Source: Variovorax ginsengisoli
GTDB taxonomy: Bacteria; Pseudomonadota; Gammaproteobacteria; Burkholderiales; Burkholderiaceae_C
Length of the DNA stretch: 64,000 nt
Reading direction: 5' to 3'
NCBI RefSeq assembly: GCF_006438845.1
Contig: NZ_RCZJ01000002.1
Coordinates: 323,145-387,144 of the forward strand
Shown here piece after piece: positions 46,599 through 56,400 of the stretch. How positions within the stretch are numbered: position 1 is the first letter of the stretch; every line of letters begins with the position of its first letter. The notes beneath the pieces are model-generated. The model did no database searches, was not told the DNA's origin, and saw only the letters and a list, made by a program, of their open reading frames with translations. The translations under genes and the position numbers were made by a program.

Positions 46599-49500
46599 AT
46601 GGCAAACCACACCCCTCCCGAGCAGACACAAGCACCGGCAGCATCGCTGCTGGACCTGTTGGCGGGCGTCGATGCCGGCACTGGGGCGAGGCGGTTCGCG
46701 GACCTGCCATTGACGAGCTCCCAGGCGATTTCCTGCGCCGCCGCGCAAGGCTGGCAGGCCGACACGATCTTCCTGGCCGCCTGGGCGTTGGCGCAGTCGC
46801 GGTGGACGGGCAACCCACTGCAGGTTGTCGACGCGTGGCCTGTGGCGCATCGCCAAACCATCGATTGCAACGTCGGTCATTCGACCGGCGACTGGCTCGC
46901 CGCCATCGACGCGGCACGCCGTGCGCCGTCCGAGCCGTCGACCGACGCGGGCGCCCCACCCGCAATCGCCTGGGGCCTCGGCATGCCGGCGGACCGCGCT
47001 GCGCCACGCCTGCAGCTCGGTCTCGACGACGCAGCCGCCGCACCGCGCCTGGTGCTCTCGCACGAGGCCGGTCTGCTCGACGAGGCCACTGCCGCCGAAC
47101 TGCTCGAAGCCGTGGCGGCCATCGCCGAGCGGCTGGCCGACTCCGCGGCCTGGCGCACGCTCGGCGACATCCCGTCGCTGTCGGCGCGCCAACGCACGCA
47201 GCAGCTGACCGCCTGGAACCGGCCGCCGACAGCCGTCGATCCCGCGTCCACCGTCGTCTCGCTGTTCGCGCGCCAAGTGGCTGCACGCCCCGACGCGATC
47301 GCGCTGGCCCAGGGCGACGAGCGCCTGAGCTACGCCGAGCTCGACCGGCGCGCCGCACGCCTCGCGGCACGGCTGCAGGCCGCCGGCGCGGTGCCCGGCA
47401 GCGTGGTCGGCGTGGCGATCGACCGTTCGACGCTCTCGGTCGTCGCGCTGCTCGCCGTGCTTCGCACCGGTGCCGCCTACCTGCCGCTGCAGTCCAACCT
47501 GCCGGCCGAGCGGCTGGCCTTCATGGTGGGCGACGCCGGCGTCGCGGTGATCGTCTCGACCGCGGCGCGCGCCGACCGCTTGCCGTCCGGCCCGCGCGTG
47601 GTCTGTGCCGATGCCGACGATGCCGCGGCCGCCACCGTGCTGCAGCCCGTCGCGATCGACGCCGAATCGCTCGCCTACGTGATCTACACCTCGGGCTCGA
47701 CCGGCACGCCCAAGGGCACGGAAATCCGGCACGGCGGCATCGTGCGGCTGGTCGTCGGCTCGGACACCATCGACCTGTCGCCCGAATCGGTGGTGATGCA
47801 CAGCGTGCCGCTCGGGCTGGACGTGTCGACCGCCGAGATCTGGGGCCCGCTCCTCAACGGCGGCTGCTGCGTGGTGCACGACGAGGACATGCTCACCGGG
47901 CCCGGCCTGGCCCGCACCGTCGCGGCGCACGGCGTGCGCACCGTCTTCGTCCCGGTGGCGCTGTTCAACACGCTGGTCGACGGCGACCCCATGCACCTGG
48001 CAGGCCTGCGCCAGGTCTTCATCGGCGGCGAGGCGATTTCCGTGCCGCACGTGCGGCGCGCGATGGCGGCGCTGCCCGACGTGCAGTTCGTCAACGCCTA
48101 CGGGCCGACCGAGTGCACCACCATCGCCACGGCGTACCCGATCCCGGCCGCCCTGCCGGCGACAGCAATGACGCTGCCCATCGGCCGGCCGATCGCCGAC
48201 ACCACCGCCTTCGTCACCGGGCCGACGCTCGAACTGCTGCCCGCCGGCCTGATCGGCGAACTGTGCCTGGGCGGGCGCGGCGTGGCGCGCGGCTACGTCG
48301 GCCGCCCGGGACTGACAGCGGAACGTTTCGTGGCCGACCCGTTCGCGGCTGCCGGCCGGCTGTACCGCACCGGCGACCGCGCGCGCCTGCTGCCCGACGG
48401 CCTAATCGACTTTCTCGGCCGCCAGGACGGCCAGATCAAGATCCGCGGCCACCGCATCGAGATCGGCGAGATCGAGGCCGCGCTGGCCGCCCAGCCCGGC
48501 CTGAGCGCCAACTGCGTGGTCGGCGTCAAGGACGCCTCGGGCAGCGCGCGCCTCGTTGCCTACCTCGTCGCCAAGGCCGATGCGCCGTCCTGGGAGACGC
48601 TGCGCAGCGCGCTGGCGTCGCAGCTGCCTGAAGTCATGGTGCCCACGGCCCATGTCTGGCTCGACGCGTTGCCGCTCAACGTCAACGGCAAGGTCGACCG
48701 CCGTGCGTTGCCGACGCCCAGCGCCGAGCGGCCCGACACGGCGCAGCCGTACGAGGCGCCGCGCGGCGCGATCGAGCAGCGCGTGGCCGATGCCTTCGCG
48801 CGCGCGCTGGGCATCGACCGCGTCGGTCGGCGAGACAATTTCTTCGCGCTGGGCGGCGATTCGCTGCGCGTGCTCAAGGTGCTGGCCGACCTGCAGAAGG
48901 ACCACGCACAGTCGCTCGCGCCGCAACTCGTGTTCGGCGCGCCGACGCCGATGGACCTGGTCGCCGCACTGGCCGCCGCACCCGCCGGCGCCTTGGCGCG
49001 CCGTACGCGCCCCGCCGGAGCGGGCGACGACGCGATCGCCGTGATCGCCATGGCCGGCCGCTTCCCCGGCGCGGCGGACGTCGAGGCGCTGTGGGAGAAC
49101 CTGCTCGCTGGCAAGGAATCGATCCGCCGTTTCGACGACGCGGAGCTCGACCCGTGGGTCACACCCGCGCTGCGCGCCGACCCGGCCTACGTGCGCGCCC
49201 GTGGCGTGGTCGACGACGTCGATCTGTTCGACGCGGCCTTCTTCGGCATCGGCGCCCGCGAGGCCGAGCTGACCGACCCGCAGCAGCGCCTCTTCCTCGA
49301 ACTCTCGTGGGAATGCCTGGAGCGCGCCGGCTATGCGCCCGACGCCGCGCCCGGCACCGTCGGCGTGTACGGCGGCATGAACAACGGCACCTACCTGCAA
49401 CGCCACCTGTTGCCGCGCCCCGACCTGACCGACGCGGTCGGCGAAGTCATGCTGACGGTGGCCAACGAGAAGGACTACGTCGCGACACGCGTGGCGCACC

Positions 49501-52500
49501 GGCTCAACCTCACCGGCCCGGCGATCAGCATCCACACCGCCTGCTCGACCTCGCTGGTGGCCATTGCCCAGGCCTTCGACGCGCTGCGCTCGGGCGCCTG
49601 CGACATGGCGCTGGCCGGTGGCGTGTCGATCACCTGCCCGCCCCGCAGCGGCTACCTCTACCAGGAAGGCGCGATGCTCTCGCCCGACGGCCGCACGCGC
49701 AGCTTCGACGCGGACGCACGCGGCACGGTGTTCAGCGACGGCGCGGCCGTGGTGCTGCTCAAGCCGTTGGCGCGCGCGCTGGCCGACGGCGACACGGTGT
49801 GCGCGGTGCTGCGCGGCGCGGCGGTCAACAACGACGGCGCGCACAAGGCCAGCTTCACCGCACCGAGCGCGGCAGGCCAGGCGGCAGTGATCGCGGCGGC
49901 GTTGGATTCAGCCGGCGTCAGCGCACGCGACATCTCGTACGTCGAGGCGCACGGCACCGCCACGCCGGTGGGCGATCCGATCGAGATCGAGGGGCTCACG
50001 CGGGCCTTCGCGCGCGACACCGCCGACACCGGCTTCTGCGCCATCGGCTCGCTCAAGAGCAACGTGGGCCACATGGTCACCGCGGCCGGCGCGGCCGGGC
50101 TGATCAAGACCGTGATGGCGCTCGAAGCCGGGCGCATTCCGGCGACGGTGAATTTCGCGCGGCCGCATCCGGACATCGATTTCGACGCCTCGCCCTTCCG
50201 CGTGGCCGCTGCGGCGATCGACTGGCCACGCAGCGCGCGTCCACGTCTTGCGGGCGTGAGCTCCTTCGGCATCGGCGGCACCAATGCGCATGTGATCGTC
50301 GAGGAGGCGCCGTTGCGCACGCCTTCCGACGCCGACGCCAATGCGCAAGTGCTGCTGCTCTCGGCACGCACGCCGGCCGCACTGGCGGCGGCGGCCGCGC
50401 GCCTCGCGGCGCATCTGGACGCGCACCCGACCGAATCGCTGGCCGACGTCGCCTACACCCTGCGCGTGGGCCGGAAGGCCTTCGTACACCGCCTGGGCGT
50501 GGTGGCCGATTCGGCCGCTGCGGCCTCTGCCGCGCTGCGCACCGCGGACGCGCCCGAGCGCACCGGCGGCAGCCTGCCCGGCTGGCAGCACCAGGGCGTG
50601 CTGCTGTTTCCAGGCCAAGGCGCGCAATACCCCGGCATGGGCCGCACGCTGCACGCGGCCGAGCCGGTGTTCCGCGCGGCTTTCGACGAAGTGCTGCGCG
50701 CCTTCGACGGCGTGCTCGACGTCGACCTGCGCGAGCGCATGGCCTCGGACGACCCGGCCGCACTCGCACCGACCGCCGTCACCCAGCCCGCCACCTTCGC
50801 CTTCGAGTACGCGATGGCGCGCCAGCTGCTGGCCACGCGCCTCGCGCCGGCCGCCCTCATCGGCCACAGCGTGGGCGAGTTCGTCGCCGCGGTGCTGGCC
50901 GGCGTGATGTCGCTCGCCGACGCGGCGCGCCTGGTGGCACGCCGCGGCGCGCTGATGCAGGCGCTGCCCGCCGGCGCGATGCTGTCGGTGCGCATGCCGG
51001 CCGCGCAGTTGCTGGCACGGTTGCCCGATGGCCTGTCGCTCGCGGCGGACAACGCGCCCATGGCCTGCGTCGCGGCGGGGCCGGCCGAAGGCATCGCGCA
51101 ACTGCAGGCGGCGCTCGAAGCCGAAGGCATCGCGGTGCGCCGTCTGCAGACCTCGCACGCCTTCCACTCGTCGATGATGGCCGCCGCCGTGGCGCCCTTC
51201 GAGGCGCTGGTGCGCGAGGCGCGGCTGTCGGCACCGCGGTTGCCGATCTACTCGACGCTGACCGGCCGGCTGCTCACCGCCGAAGAAGCCACCGACCCCG
51301 GCTACTGGGCGCGCCATCTTCGCGAGCCGGTGCGCTTCGCCGGCGCCGTGCAGGCGGCGCTCGATGCGCTGGCGCATCCGCTGTTCGTCGAGGTCGGACC
51401 GCGCAACACGCTTGCGACGCTGGTGCGCCAGCAGGCCACGCGCCAGCGGCCGGTGCAGGCGGTCTCGACCGGCTGCGAGCGCAGCGGCGACGAAGGTCGC
51501 GCCTGGCGGATGGCACTGGGCCGGCTCTGGACGCTGGGCGCCGAGGTCGACCTCGGCGTGCTCGACACCCGAGCCCATGCGCGCCGCGTGCGGCTGCCGA
51601 CCTACCCCTTCGAGCGCAAGCGCTTCTGGATCGACGCGCCGGTGCGCAGTGCGCTGCAACCTGCGGTGGTGGCACCGGCCGCCCTGGCCGCCGCAGGCAC
51701 CGCGCAGCCCGTGCCCTCGGACACGACCGCCTTCGCATCCGACGTGGCCCAAGGCCGCGCCACGCTCGACGCGCGGCTGCGCAACCTGCTGGCGTCCATC
51801 ACCGGCCTCGAGATGGCGCAGGTCGACGGCGGCACGCCCTTCATCGAACTCGGCCTCGACTCGCTGGCGCTGGCCCAGGTGGCGGTGCAGGTGAAGAAGC
51901 AGTTCGACGTGGACCTGAGCTTCCGGCAATTGATGGAAAGCCATCGCAGCGTCGACGCGCTGGCGGCCTTCATCGACGGCGCGCTGGCCCCGACGGCCGT
52001 CGCCGTGGAGCCGATGGCGGAAGCAACCGTGGCCATTCCCGCCCGCTCGGCCGTCACACCGCCGGCCGCGGCAGCCGCCATCGCACCCGTGACCTCGCCG
52101 GCGCAGCCGGCTGCATTGACGGCACGGCAGACGGTCCGGCTCAACGCTTTCGTTCAGCGCTACCTGGCGCGCACGCCGTCGAGCCTCAGCACGGCCGGCG
52201 ATGCAACGCCCGGCCTGCGCCAGGTCGAACGGCCCCTGGCGGTCGAACACACCGAAGGTGCGCACCTGCACGACGTCGACGGCAACCTGTACGTCGACAC
52301 CTTCAACCACCACGGCGACGCGCTCTTCGGCTGGCGCCCTGCGTTTGTCGAGGAAGCGATCCGCACGCAGCTGGCGCCGGGCGGTGCCCGCGCGACGCAT
52401 GCGCTGGCCACCGAGGTGGCGCAACGCATCTGCGCGCTCACCGGCTTCGATCGCACGCTGCTGTGCGACAGCGCCGCGAGCGCGGTGGCCGCGGCGCTGC

Positions 52501-53447
52501 AGATCGCCCGTTCAACCACTGGCCGCAGCCGCGTCGCGGTGTTCGCCACGGACCCCCGCGCGGCCGTCGGTTCTCACGGTGCCCACGACGTGCTCACACC
52601 GGGCACGCCCGAGGCGCTGGCCTTCCTGCGCGAACAGGCAGGGCAACACGCCGCCGTGCTGATCGACCCGGTGCAGGCGATGCACGTGCACCTTCCGCCG
52701 CGCGACTTCCTGCAGGCGTTGCGCGCCATCACTTCGGCCTCGGGCACCTTGCTCGTCGTCGACGAGGTCACCAGCGGTTTCCGCGCCGACCGCGGCGGCG
52801 CCCAGGCGCTGTTCGGCGTGCGCGCCGACCTCGCGGTCTACGGCGGCGTGGCGGGCGGCGGCTTCGCGCTGGGCGCGGTCGCGGGGACGGCAGCGCACCG
52901 CGAGGCCCTCGAGACGGCCGCCGACGCGCGCCGCGCGCCGATCCCGCCGCTGACCCTGGCCGCGGCCCGCGCAGTGCTCGCGCACCTGCACCAGGACAAC
53001 AACGCGTTGCCGGCACGGCTCCAACGCCTGACCACCGAGTTCGCCGGCACGCTCAACGCCTTCTGCCGCAGCGTCGGGGCGCCGATCGAGATCCTTCATT
53101 TCGGCTCACTCTGGCGCGTGCGCTGGCTTGCGGAACACCCGCTGCAGACGCTGCTGTTTCCGATGATGCGAAGCCGCGGCGTGCACATCGTCGACGACGG
53201 CCCCTGCTTTCTCACTGCCGCCCATTCGCCCCAGGACATCGCGGCGATCGCCGCCGCCTTCCAGGCCTCGGTGGCCGAGATGCAGCAGGCCGAATTCCTG
53301 CCGGGCCGAACGGCCACGGCCCTCTCTTTCGATGCGGCGAAACCTCCGGTTCCGCACGCCCGGCTCGGCCGCGACAAGGACATGCAGCCCGCCTGGTTCG
53401 TGCCCGATCCCGCAGCGCCCGGCAAGTACATGAAGCTTCAGGCATGA
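46599..53447 (+). CDS. Hybrid NRPS-PKS: (C-remnant)-A-PCP-KS-AT-ACP-aminotransferase
   Basis: A 2282-residue hybrid synthase. Domains in order: a condensation-domain remnant (about 1-205, no HHxxxDG); adenylation (about 210-705, YTSGSTGTPKG at 361, NVNGKVDR at 694); PCP (LGGDSL, Ser755); ketosynthase (about 810-1235; Cys982 in TACSTS, His1118, His1158); acyltransferase (about 1338-1640; GHSVGEF Ser1424; HAFH 1520-1523, which predicts malonyl-CoA); ACP (LGLDSL, Ser1755); and a class III aminotransferase-like domain (about 1840-2245). No ketoreductase or dehydratase is present. The aminotransferase resembles AMT domains of iturin/mycosubtilin synthases, but where the PLP Lys is expected (YGKV) it reads YGGV (Gly2083); the NSGTEA-like motif is DSAASA. 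An adenylated acid would be extended once by malonate and passed on. The A-domain specificity residues (D-V-A-F-F-G-A-T-I) fit no code I know. Confidence 0.93.
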   Translation: MANHTPPEQTQAPAASLLDLLAGVDAGTGARRFADLPLTSSQAISCAAAQGWQADTIFLAAWALAQSRWTGNPLQVVDAWPVAHRQTIDCNVGHSTGDWLAAIDAARRAPSEPSTDAGAPPAIAWGLGMPADRAAPRLQLGLDDAAAAPRLVLSHEAGLLDEATAAELLEAVAAIAERLADSAAWRTLGDIPSLSARQRTQQLTAWNRPPTAVDPASTVVSLFARQVAARPDAIALAQGDERLSYAELDRRAARLAARLQAAGAVPGSVVGVAIDRSTLSVVALLAVLRTGAAYLPLQSNLPAERLAFMVGDAGVAVIVSTAARADRLPSGPRVVCADADDAAAATVLQPVAIDAESLAYVIYTSGSTGTPKGTEIRHGGIVRLVVGSDTIDLSPESVVMHSVPLGLDVSTAEIWGPLLNGGCCVVHDEDMLTGPGLARTVAAHGVRTVFVPVALFNTLVDGDPMHLAGLRQVFIGGEAISVPHVRRAMAALPDVQFVNAYGPTECTTIATAYPIPAALPATAMTLPIGRPIADTTAFVTGPTLELLPAGLIGELCLGGRGVARGYVGRPGLTAERFVADPFAAAGRLYRTGDRARLLPDGLIDFLGRQDGQIKIRGHRIEIGEIEAALAAQPGLSANCVVGVKDASGSARLVAYLVAKADAPSWETLRSALASQLPEVMVPTAHVWLDALPLNVNGKVDRRALPTPSAERPDTAQPYEAPRGAIEQRVADAFARALGIDRVGRRDNFFALGGDSLRVLKVLADLQKDHAQSLAPQLVFGAPTPMDLVAALAAAPAGALARRTRPAGAGDDAIAVIAMAGRFPGAADVEALWENLLAGKESIRRFDDAELDPWVTPALRADPAYVRARGVVDDVDLFDAAFFGIGAREAELTDPQQRLFLELSWECLERAGYAPDAAPGTVGVYGGMNNGTYLQRHLLPRPDLTDAVGEVMLTVANEKDYVATRVAHRLNLTGPAISIHTACSTSLVAIAQAFDALRSGACDMALAGGVSITCPPRSGYLYQEGAMLSPDGRTRSFDADARGTVFSDGAAVVLLKPLARALADGDTVCAVLRGAAVNNDGAHKASFTAPSAAGQAAVIAAALDSAGVSARDISYVEAHGTATPVGDPIEIEGLTRAFARDTADTGFCAIGSLKSNVGHMVTAAGAAGLIKTVMALEAGRIPATVNFARPHPDIDFDASPFRVAAAAIDWPRSARPRLAGVSSFGIGGTNAHVIVEEAPLRTPSDADANAQVLLLSARTPAALAAAAARLAAHLDAHPTESLADVAYTLRVGRKAFVHRLGVVADSAAAASAALRTADAPERTGGSLPGWQHQGVLLFPGQGAQYPGMGRTLHAAEPVFRAAFDEVLRAFDGVLDVDLRERMASDDPAALAPTAVTQPATFAFEYAMARQLLATRLAPAALIGHSVGEFVAAVLAGVMSLADAARLVARRGALMQALPAGAMLSVRMPAAQLLARLPDGLSLAADNAPMACVAAGPAEGIAQLQAALEAEGIAVRRLQTSHAFHSSMMAAAVAPFEALVREARLSAPRLPIYSTLTGRLLTAEEATDPGYWARHLREPVRFAGAVQAALDALAHPLFVEVGPRNTLATLVRQQATRQRPVQAVSTGCERSGDEGRAWRMALGRLWTLGAEVDLGVLDTRAHARRVRLPTYPFERKRFWIDAPVRSALQPAVVAPAALAAAGTAQPVPSDTTAFASDVAQGRATLDARLRNLLASITGLEMAQVDGGTPFIELGLDSLALAQVAVQVKKQFDVDLSFRQLMESHRSVDALAAFIDGALAPTAVAVEPMAEATVAIPARSAVTPPAAAAAIAPVTSPAQPAALTARQTVRLNAFVQRYLARTPSSLSTAGDATPGLRQVERPLAVEHTEGAHLHDVDGNLYVDTFNHHGDALFGWRPAFVEEAIRTQLAPGGARATHALATEVAQRICALTGFDRTLLCDSAASAVAAALQIARSTTGRSRVAVFATDPRAAVGSHGAHDVLTPGTPEALAFLREQAGQHAAVLIDPVQAMHVHLPPRDFLQALRAITSASGTLLVVDEVTSGFRADRGGAQALFGVRADLAVYGGVAGGGFALGAVAGTAAHREALETAADARRAPIPPLTLAAARAVLAHLHQDNNALPARLQRLTTEFAGTLNAFCRSVGAPIEILHFGSLWRVRWLAEHPLQTLLFPMMRSRGVHIVDDGPCFLTAAHSPQDIAAIAAAFQASVAEMQQAEFLPGRTATALSFDAAKPPVPHARLGRDKDMQPAWFVPDPAAPGKYMKLQA

Positions 53448-56400
53448 CCTTTTCCGACACCTCTCACGTCGGCGACGAAGACGATTTCGATCCCTTCGCC
53501 GCAGGCGCCATCGAGCGCACCGTCGCCAGCACCGAGGCGCAGCGCGAGGTCTGGCTGGCGGACAGGATGGGCGCACAGGCCTCGCTGGCCTACAACGAAT
53601 CGCTGACGCTGCGGCTGCGCGGCGTGGTCGACTCCGCCGCGCTCATCGCGGCTTTCGACGCGCTGGTGGCGCGGCACCCCGCGTTGCGCGCGAGCTTCTC
53701 GCCCGACGGCAGCCAGCTGCTGATCGGCGAGGCCACGCCGCTGCCGCTGGCCGAGCACGACCTGCGCCATCTCGACGCCGCTGCGCAGGCGCGTGAATTG
53801 GCCGCCGAATACACGGACGCCGTGCGCGAGCGCTTCGACCTCGCGCGCGGCCCGCTGTTCCGTGCCGCGCTCTACCGCCTGTCGACGGTCGAGGCGCTGG
53901 TCGTCATGACCGCGCACCACGCCGTGTGCGACGGCTGGTCGTGGGGCGTCATCGCCGACGACCTGGGCCGGCTCTACGCGCAGCAGACCGGCGACGGACC
54001 GGCGCTCGCACCCGCACCGGGCTACGCCGACTACGCCGATTGGGAAGCCGCCGAAGCGGCCAGCCCAGCCATGCAGGCACACGTCGATTACTGGCTCGGT
54101 CGCTTCGGCGGCGGCAGCCTGCCGGTGCTTGAACTGCCGCTCGACCACCCGCGGCCCGCGGTACGCACCTTCGCCTCCGCACGCCTGGGCCGCAGCCTCG
54201 ACAGCGCGCTGGCCGACGCGGTGCGCCGCAACGGCGCGGCGCTCGGCACCACGCCGTACGCGGTGCTGTTCAGCGGCTTCGCGGCCCTGCTGCACCGCCT
54301 GAGCGGGCAGGACGACATCGTCATCGGCATCGCCGCCGCCGGCCAGATGGCCGCGCAGATGCCGGGCCTGGTCGGCCATTGCGTCAACCTGCTGCCGCTG
54401 CGCGTGGCGATCGATGCGGCGCTGCCCTTCGAGACCTTGGTGCGCCAGTCGGGCGGCATGCTGCTCGACGCCTTCGAGCACCAGGCGCTGGGCTACGGCG
54501 CGCTGCTGCGCAAGCTGCCGGTGGTGCGCGACCCGAGCCGCATGCCGCTGGTCAACGTGCTCTTCAACGTCGACCGCGACGCCGCGCCCGGCGACGGCAG
54601 CTTTCCCGGCATCGAGGTCGAACAGGGCTGCATTCCGCGCGAGGCCGAAAACTTCGAGCTGTTCATCAACGTCACGCCATCGGCCCGCGGCCTGCAGGTC
54701 GACGTGCAATACAACACCGACCTGTTCGACGCAGAGACCATCGCGCGCTGGCTCGCGCTCTACGAATGCCTGCTGCGCGACGCGCTGGCGGTGCCGGCCC
54801 GCCCGGTGGGCGCGCTGCAGTGGCTGCCCGAAGCGCAGGCCGCGGCCCTGGCAGCGCTGCAGCCTGCCGCCACGCCCTTGAACGGACGCCCGCTGATGCA
54901 CGCGGCCTTCTGCGCGCAAGCCGCCACGCAACCTGCGCGCACCGCGCTGCGCCACGGCGACCTTGCGTTGAGCTACGGCGAACTCGACGCGCAGTCGACC
55001 CGCCTGGCCCGTGCGCTGCGTGCGCGCGGCGTGCGGCGCGGCGACCGCGTGGGCCTGTGCCTGCCGCGTGACGCCGACATGGTGGTGGCACTGCTCGCGG
55101 TGCTCAAGGCCGGCGCCGCCTACGTGCCGCTCGACCCCGACTTTCCGCAGGCCCGGCTCGACCACTACGCCGCCGACGCGGCGCTGGCCCTGCTGCTGAC
55201 CCGCTCCGACGTGCCTTCGGCGCCACGCGGCTGGCGCGCCGATGCGACGACGCGCGTGCTCGCGCTCGACAGCGACACCGCCTGGCGCAACGAGTCTGCG
55301 CAGCTGCCGCCCGACGCGGCGCTCGACGCGCGCGCCGAAGACGCCGCCTACGTGATCTACACCTCGGGGTCGACCGGCGTGCCCAAGGGCGTGGTGGTGC
55401 CGCACGGCGCGGTGGCCAACTTCCTGCAGAGCATGCGCCGCGCGCCGGGCATCGCGGCCGACGACGTGCTGGTGGCCGTCACCACGCTGTCCTTCGACAT
55501 CGCGGTGCTCGAGCTGATGCTGCCGCTGACCGTCGGCGCGCAGGTCGTGATCGCGCCGCGCGAGGCCGCCATGAACGGCCACACGCTCGCCGCGTTGCTC
55601 GCGCGCTGCGGCGCCACCACGATGCAGGCGACGCCCGGCATGTGGCGCCTGCTGCTGGACGCCGGCTGGCGCCACGCCGGCGACTTCAAGGCGCTGGTGG
55701 GCGGCGAGAGCCTGCCGCCCGACCTGGCGCGCGACCTGCTCGGCGCCGCCGCCGAAGTCTGGAACATGTACGGCCCGACCGAGACCACCATCTGGTCGAC
55801 GCTTTGGCGTGTCGACCCGGCGCTCATCGGCGAGCGCGGCATCTCGATCGGCCGGCCGATCGACAACACCGCCGTGTGGATCCTCGACGCGCAGCGCCAG
55901 CCCCTGCCCATCGGCGTGCCCGGCGAAATCTGCATCGGCGGCGCGGGCGTGGCCATCGGCTACCACGAGCGTCCCGAGCTGACGGCCGACCGCTTCGTCA
56001 CCGCCGAAGTCGACGGCCGGCAGATGCGGCTGTACCGCACCGGCGACCGCGGCCGCTGGCGCAACGACGGCCTGCTCGAGCACATGGGGCGCTTCGATTT
56101 CCAGGTGAAAGTGCGTGGCTACCGCATCGAGCTGGGCGAGGTCGAGGCCCGCTGCGACGAGGCGCCGGGCGTGGCCCGCAGCGTGGTCGTGACGCGCGAA
56201 GATCGGCCCGGCGACGTGCGCCTGGTGGCCTACGTCGCGCTCACGCCGGGCGCCACGTTCGACCGCGGCGCCATCGGCGAGCACCTGCGCACCACCTTGC
56301 CGCAGTACATGCTGCCGCAGCATGTGGTGCCGCTCGACGCGCTGCCGCTGCTGCCCAACGGCAAGATCGATCGCAAGGCGCTGCCGGCGCCGCATGCCGA

